Assembly (NCBI GenBank): GCA_026724425.1
Contig: JAIUCV010000001.1
Coordinates: forward strand, 20,433,129 to 20,497,128
DNA from: Erythrophleum ivorense
Lineage: Eukaryota; Streptophyta; Magnoliopsida; Fabales; Fabaceae
DNA: 64,000 nucleotides
Direction of reading: 5' to 3'
Both the position numbers and the translations under genes were made by a program. A model generated the notes under the pieces. The model saw only the letters and a program-made list of their open reading frames with translations. It made no database searches and had not been told where the DNA came from. Of this stretch, positions 61,701-64,000 are shown in pieces (position 1 is the first letter of the stretch; every line of letters begins with the position of its first letter).

Positions 61701-62495
61701 AAAAAAAGGAGAAGGGAGGAGAAGAGGTGTGGATGAAGAAAAGCCTAAAAAACTACTATAGAAACATACCTTAAGCTTGGATTTTCTCTCCCTTTTCTTC
61801 TTCCCATGGTGTGCCACTCTCCTGGGGTTCTTCTTCTGATATAGGGCAGAATAATCTGAAGCTAAGTGAGGGAGAGTGTAAGGCGCCACCTATTTATAAG
61901 GTAGGAAGAAGCACTTTTTCAAAATTTCCTATTTTGCCCTTTGTTCTTGGCATTTTTGTTTCTCCTTCGTTTTAGTTCCTTTTTTAGAACTGTCTTTTTC
62001 ATTATAAAATTTAGGTTTCTAATTAAATAAAATGCTTTTGGAATCATTCAAATCAAAGCTAAAACCTTCCCGAATGAATCTATCAAAGTTTAGGTACACC
62101 AACGCTAGAAAACTTTCACTATAGGGGTTTTAACTATCCCGAGACTTTCCATAGTTTTCAGGGCCTCTAAGAACCTCGAAAAACTCAAAACCTCCATTTA
62201 AAAAGCCCTCCTGTGTGAATTCCAAAATTTTCTCAAAATTACGAAAATGCCATTACGTTTCGTAAGCTTTTTGTAAGAAATTATTTCTTCATTCTAGTTC
62301 CATTTTTCTTTCCGTCTGAGCATAGGATTCTCATTTTTAAGAGGGGGGTCTAGAATGCTTTTCAAATTTTTTGGGACCTTAAATATCTCATTTTGGGGAA
62401 CTTCCTTTTGTATCCAATGAATTTATTCGTTTACAGAGAAACCGTACGTTACATTTTTCACGTTTTCTCTCGTTTTCAAAAAGCTGGATGTTACA
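58753..62495 (-). mobile_element. F-type solo LTR, reverse, nested in H element
   Basis: Plus-strand start TGTAACGTC and end GGATGTTACA; flanks attct (58748-58752) and gttct (62496-62500), a TSD with one substitution. Length 3743 bp without interruption. It aligns segment by segment with 4093-7964 and 1-10309, including the reverse minisatellite at 60400-60570 and a TATA-like TATTTATAAG at 61891-61900 (minus-strand promoter). The frames at 60256-60669 and 61590-61889 are LTR-internal and not gene-like. Confidence 0.88.
61891..61900 (-). promoter_or_regulatory. TATA-like site of F-type LTR
   Basis: TATTTATAAG on the plus strand (CTTATAAATA on minus), about 600 bp into the LTR read on the minus strand, matching the promoter offset in the other F copies. 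Confidence 0.45.
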
Positions 62496-64000
62496 GTTCT
62501 TGTGTGCGACCCTGTAGGCCCATATGACATTGGCAATAGACTAATGACACTATTTGACCCACAAGTCACAAGTAGACTCTAGCAAGACATTATGACTACC
62601 CAAATCATATAGGGATTGGTGATACGATGCAACATATCATATAACCCTATCATATCATTTTTATCACACAATATCTAGATTAAGTATAAGGTATGAAAAC
62701 GTCATCCTCATCTTACTTGATCATTGATTTCTTGATCTACGTATAGACTGGCAGTACAAATGGAAACCCTTCCATTCGAGCACGCACATGCATTTCTCAG
62801 TCTCACTCGTCGAAGGGCCCAGAGATATCTCTCTATTAATCAGAGAGACAAATTTCATCTTGACTACTCATCTTCTTCTATATAAATTCCACTATACTTG
62901 ATCATAACCTTTATGATCACCCGGTTAAAGATGACTTTTAACTATGCCAAAACATAGTATTTCTCATGTTGGAAACTATGGTGATCTCAAGTCTAAGAGC
63001 TCAATGATACGGTTATATATGAAATACACTTATGACTTAATCCATGTATCTATCTCATAACAGGTCTATCCAACATCTTGCTCCCTAACGAGTGCCTATG
63101 ATTTTGATTCATATCTATGTACATGATTAACACATAATCATCAATCAAAATTATACTAGCCTTAGTTCATTATCTTTCCCACAATAATGATCGACTAGGG
63201 ATATTTAGGATAATCAATATTATTTATCCAAAGATATTATTATATAGAACATGCAAATAATATAATAATGTAATAAAAGAAAACTCTTATTTCTTAATAA
63301 AGTACAATATTTACAATACAATGATTGGCCTAGAGCACAATCTCCAACAGAGAGACAGCCAAGGAGAATGCACAAGAGGAGGAGGAAAGAAGAATAAGAA
63401 AGACCAAGAAAAAGGTAAAAATCCAATACTATCTTATCCTTCTTCCATCCCTAGCCATGTCCTTCCTTTTCTCCTCTCTTTTCCTATGATTTTGCTACAA
63501 TAATTGAGGTTGAAATAGGGCTAATTCAGTAGGAAGAGGAGAGGAATTGATGGGAAGCTTAGAAGCCTAGAAAGTACTCTTGAAAAAGCTTTAAACCAAG
63601 GCAAGGTAGCATAGCTTTCCTTGCTTTTTCTTGCTTAATTTTCCTTAAGGTGTTTCATCTAGAATTTGACATAATTAGGAGAGAATTAATTCAAGCCTTA
63701 GCAAGTTAGAAATAATGGTTTTAAAGTAAGAGAAGTAGGGTTATGCAAATGAAATCAAAAGAGAAGTAAGGAAATTCAAGATTGTGAACTTTGGGGTTTT
63801 GAGACAGAGTAAAATATGATTTTTCCTAGTGATAATTAGACTTATGTAAGACATCATGTGAGTCCTTTAGACCACTAGGAAATTGCATATAAGCCATTCC
63901 TTTCAAGAAAAATTGCAAAACTCTATGGGCTCCATACCGATGCATAGTCTTGGCCAAATAGAACCATGCACCTAGGGAGTGTTTTAAATTATTCCAATAC

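Larger units (their letters stand above)
57911..63349 (-). mobile_element. H-type solo LTR, reverse, split by F copy
   Basis: Minus-strand start TGTTGGAGATTGTG and end CCTAACA, with a perfect TSD gagag at 57906-57910 and 63350-63354. Own segments 57911-58752 and 62501-63349 total about 1.69 kb. It is unrelated to the TGTAACA families by its ends. TGTTGG starts are common in plant Ty1/copia LTRs, but superfamily cannot be settled without internal sequence. It contains a (CT)21 microsatellite and a strongly AT-rich block (58320-58660). No coding domains. Confidence 0.8.
57293..64000 (+). mobile_element. F-type LTR, forward, right end outside window, split by H element
   Basis: Starts TGTAACATCCGG at 57293, preceded by tttgt. 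Own segments are 57293-57910 and 63355-64000; the H element between them is bounded by TSD gagag. TATA-like TTTATACG at 57846-57853. The sequence after 63355 continues with the leader region seen in 10732-14283. The 3' end and the matching TSD are beyond the window, so solo versus full-length cannot be decided. Confidence 0.8.

Overview
The window looks like a transposon-packed, intergenic (heterochromatic-type) stretch of a large flowering-plant genome. The evidence is long LTRs opening TGTAACA and closing TGTTACA with 5-bp target-site duplications (TSDs), a plant initiator-Met tRNA primer-binding site, a plant-type LINE with a terminal RNase H domain, and Tat-type gypsy LTR motifs. I cannot name the species. 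I see no intact protein-coding gene, no tRNA or rRNA gene and no CRISPR array. All open frames are short, and almost all lie inside LTRs or in AT-rich DNA.

I resolve 18 LTR copies in five families, named here only for this window. F-type (about 3.55-3.9 kb): 1-10309(-), 4093-7964(-), 10732-14283(+), about 25650-53361(-), 26502-39553(-), 57293-64000(+), 58753-62495(-), plus the LTR 46248-49855(+). G-type (about 2.75-2.9 kb): 16077-18952(+), 19109-21851(+), 33333-36208(-), 41464-44358(-). B-type (about 2.85-3.2 kb): 1436-8520(+), 27568-30506(+), 40098-45841(+), 53807-56650(-). E-type: 31927-38457(+). H-type: 57911-63349(-). Except for 46248-49855, which is followed by a primer-binding site and internal DNA, all look like solo LTRs. 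Spans given for host copies include younger insertions.

Layout. 1-10.3 kb: an F copy split by a B copy that is itself split by an F copy. 10.3-15.8 kb: a decayed Tat/Ogre-like gypsy LTR with a 28-bp minisatellite, split by an F copy. 15.87-22.84 kb: the 3' end of a dead LINE, split by two G copies. 23.0-25.65 kb: AT-rich DNA with little repeat identity. 25.65-53.36 kb: an old F copy carrying four separate insertions, some nested again (F with B and E, E with G; B with G; and the LTR-plus-internal element). 53.36-57.29 kb: residual locus DNA, including a fragment of an organellar-type aspartyl-tRNA synthetase exon, split by a B copy. 57.29-64 kb: an F copy split by H, which is split by F.

The nesting order is a relative insertion history. 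The LTRs look modular: F and G share their 3' half and an internal AAAAGTC minisatellite but have different 5' (U3/promoter) parts. Family boundaries rest on TSDs and end motifs read by eye. No alignments or database searches were run.
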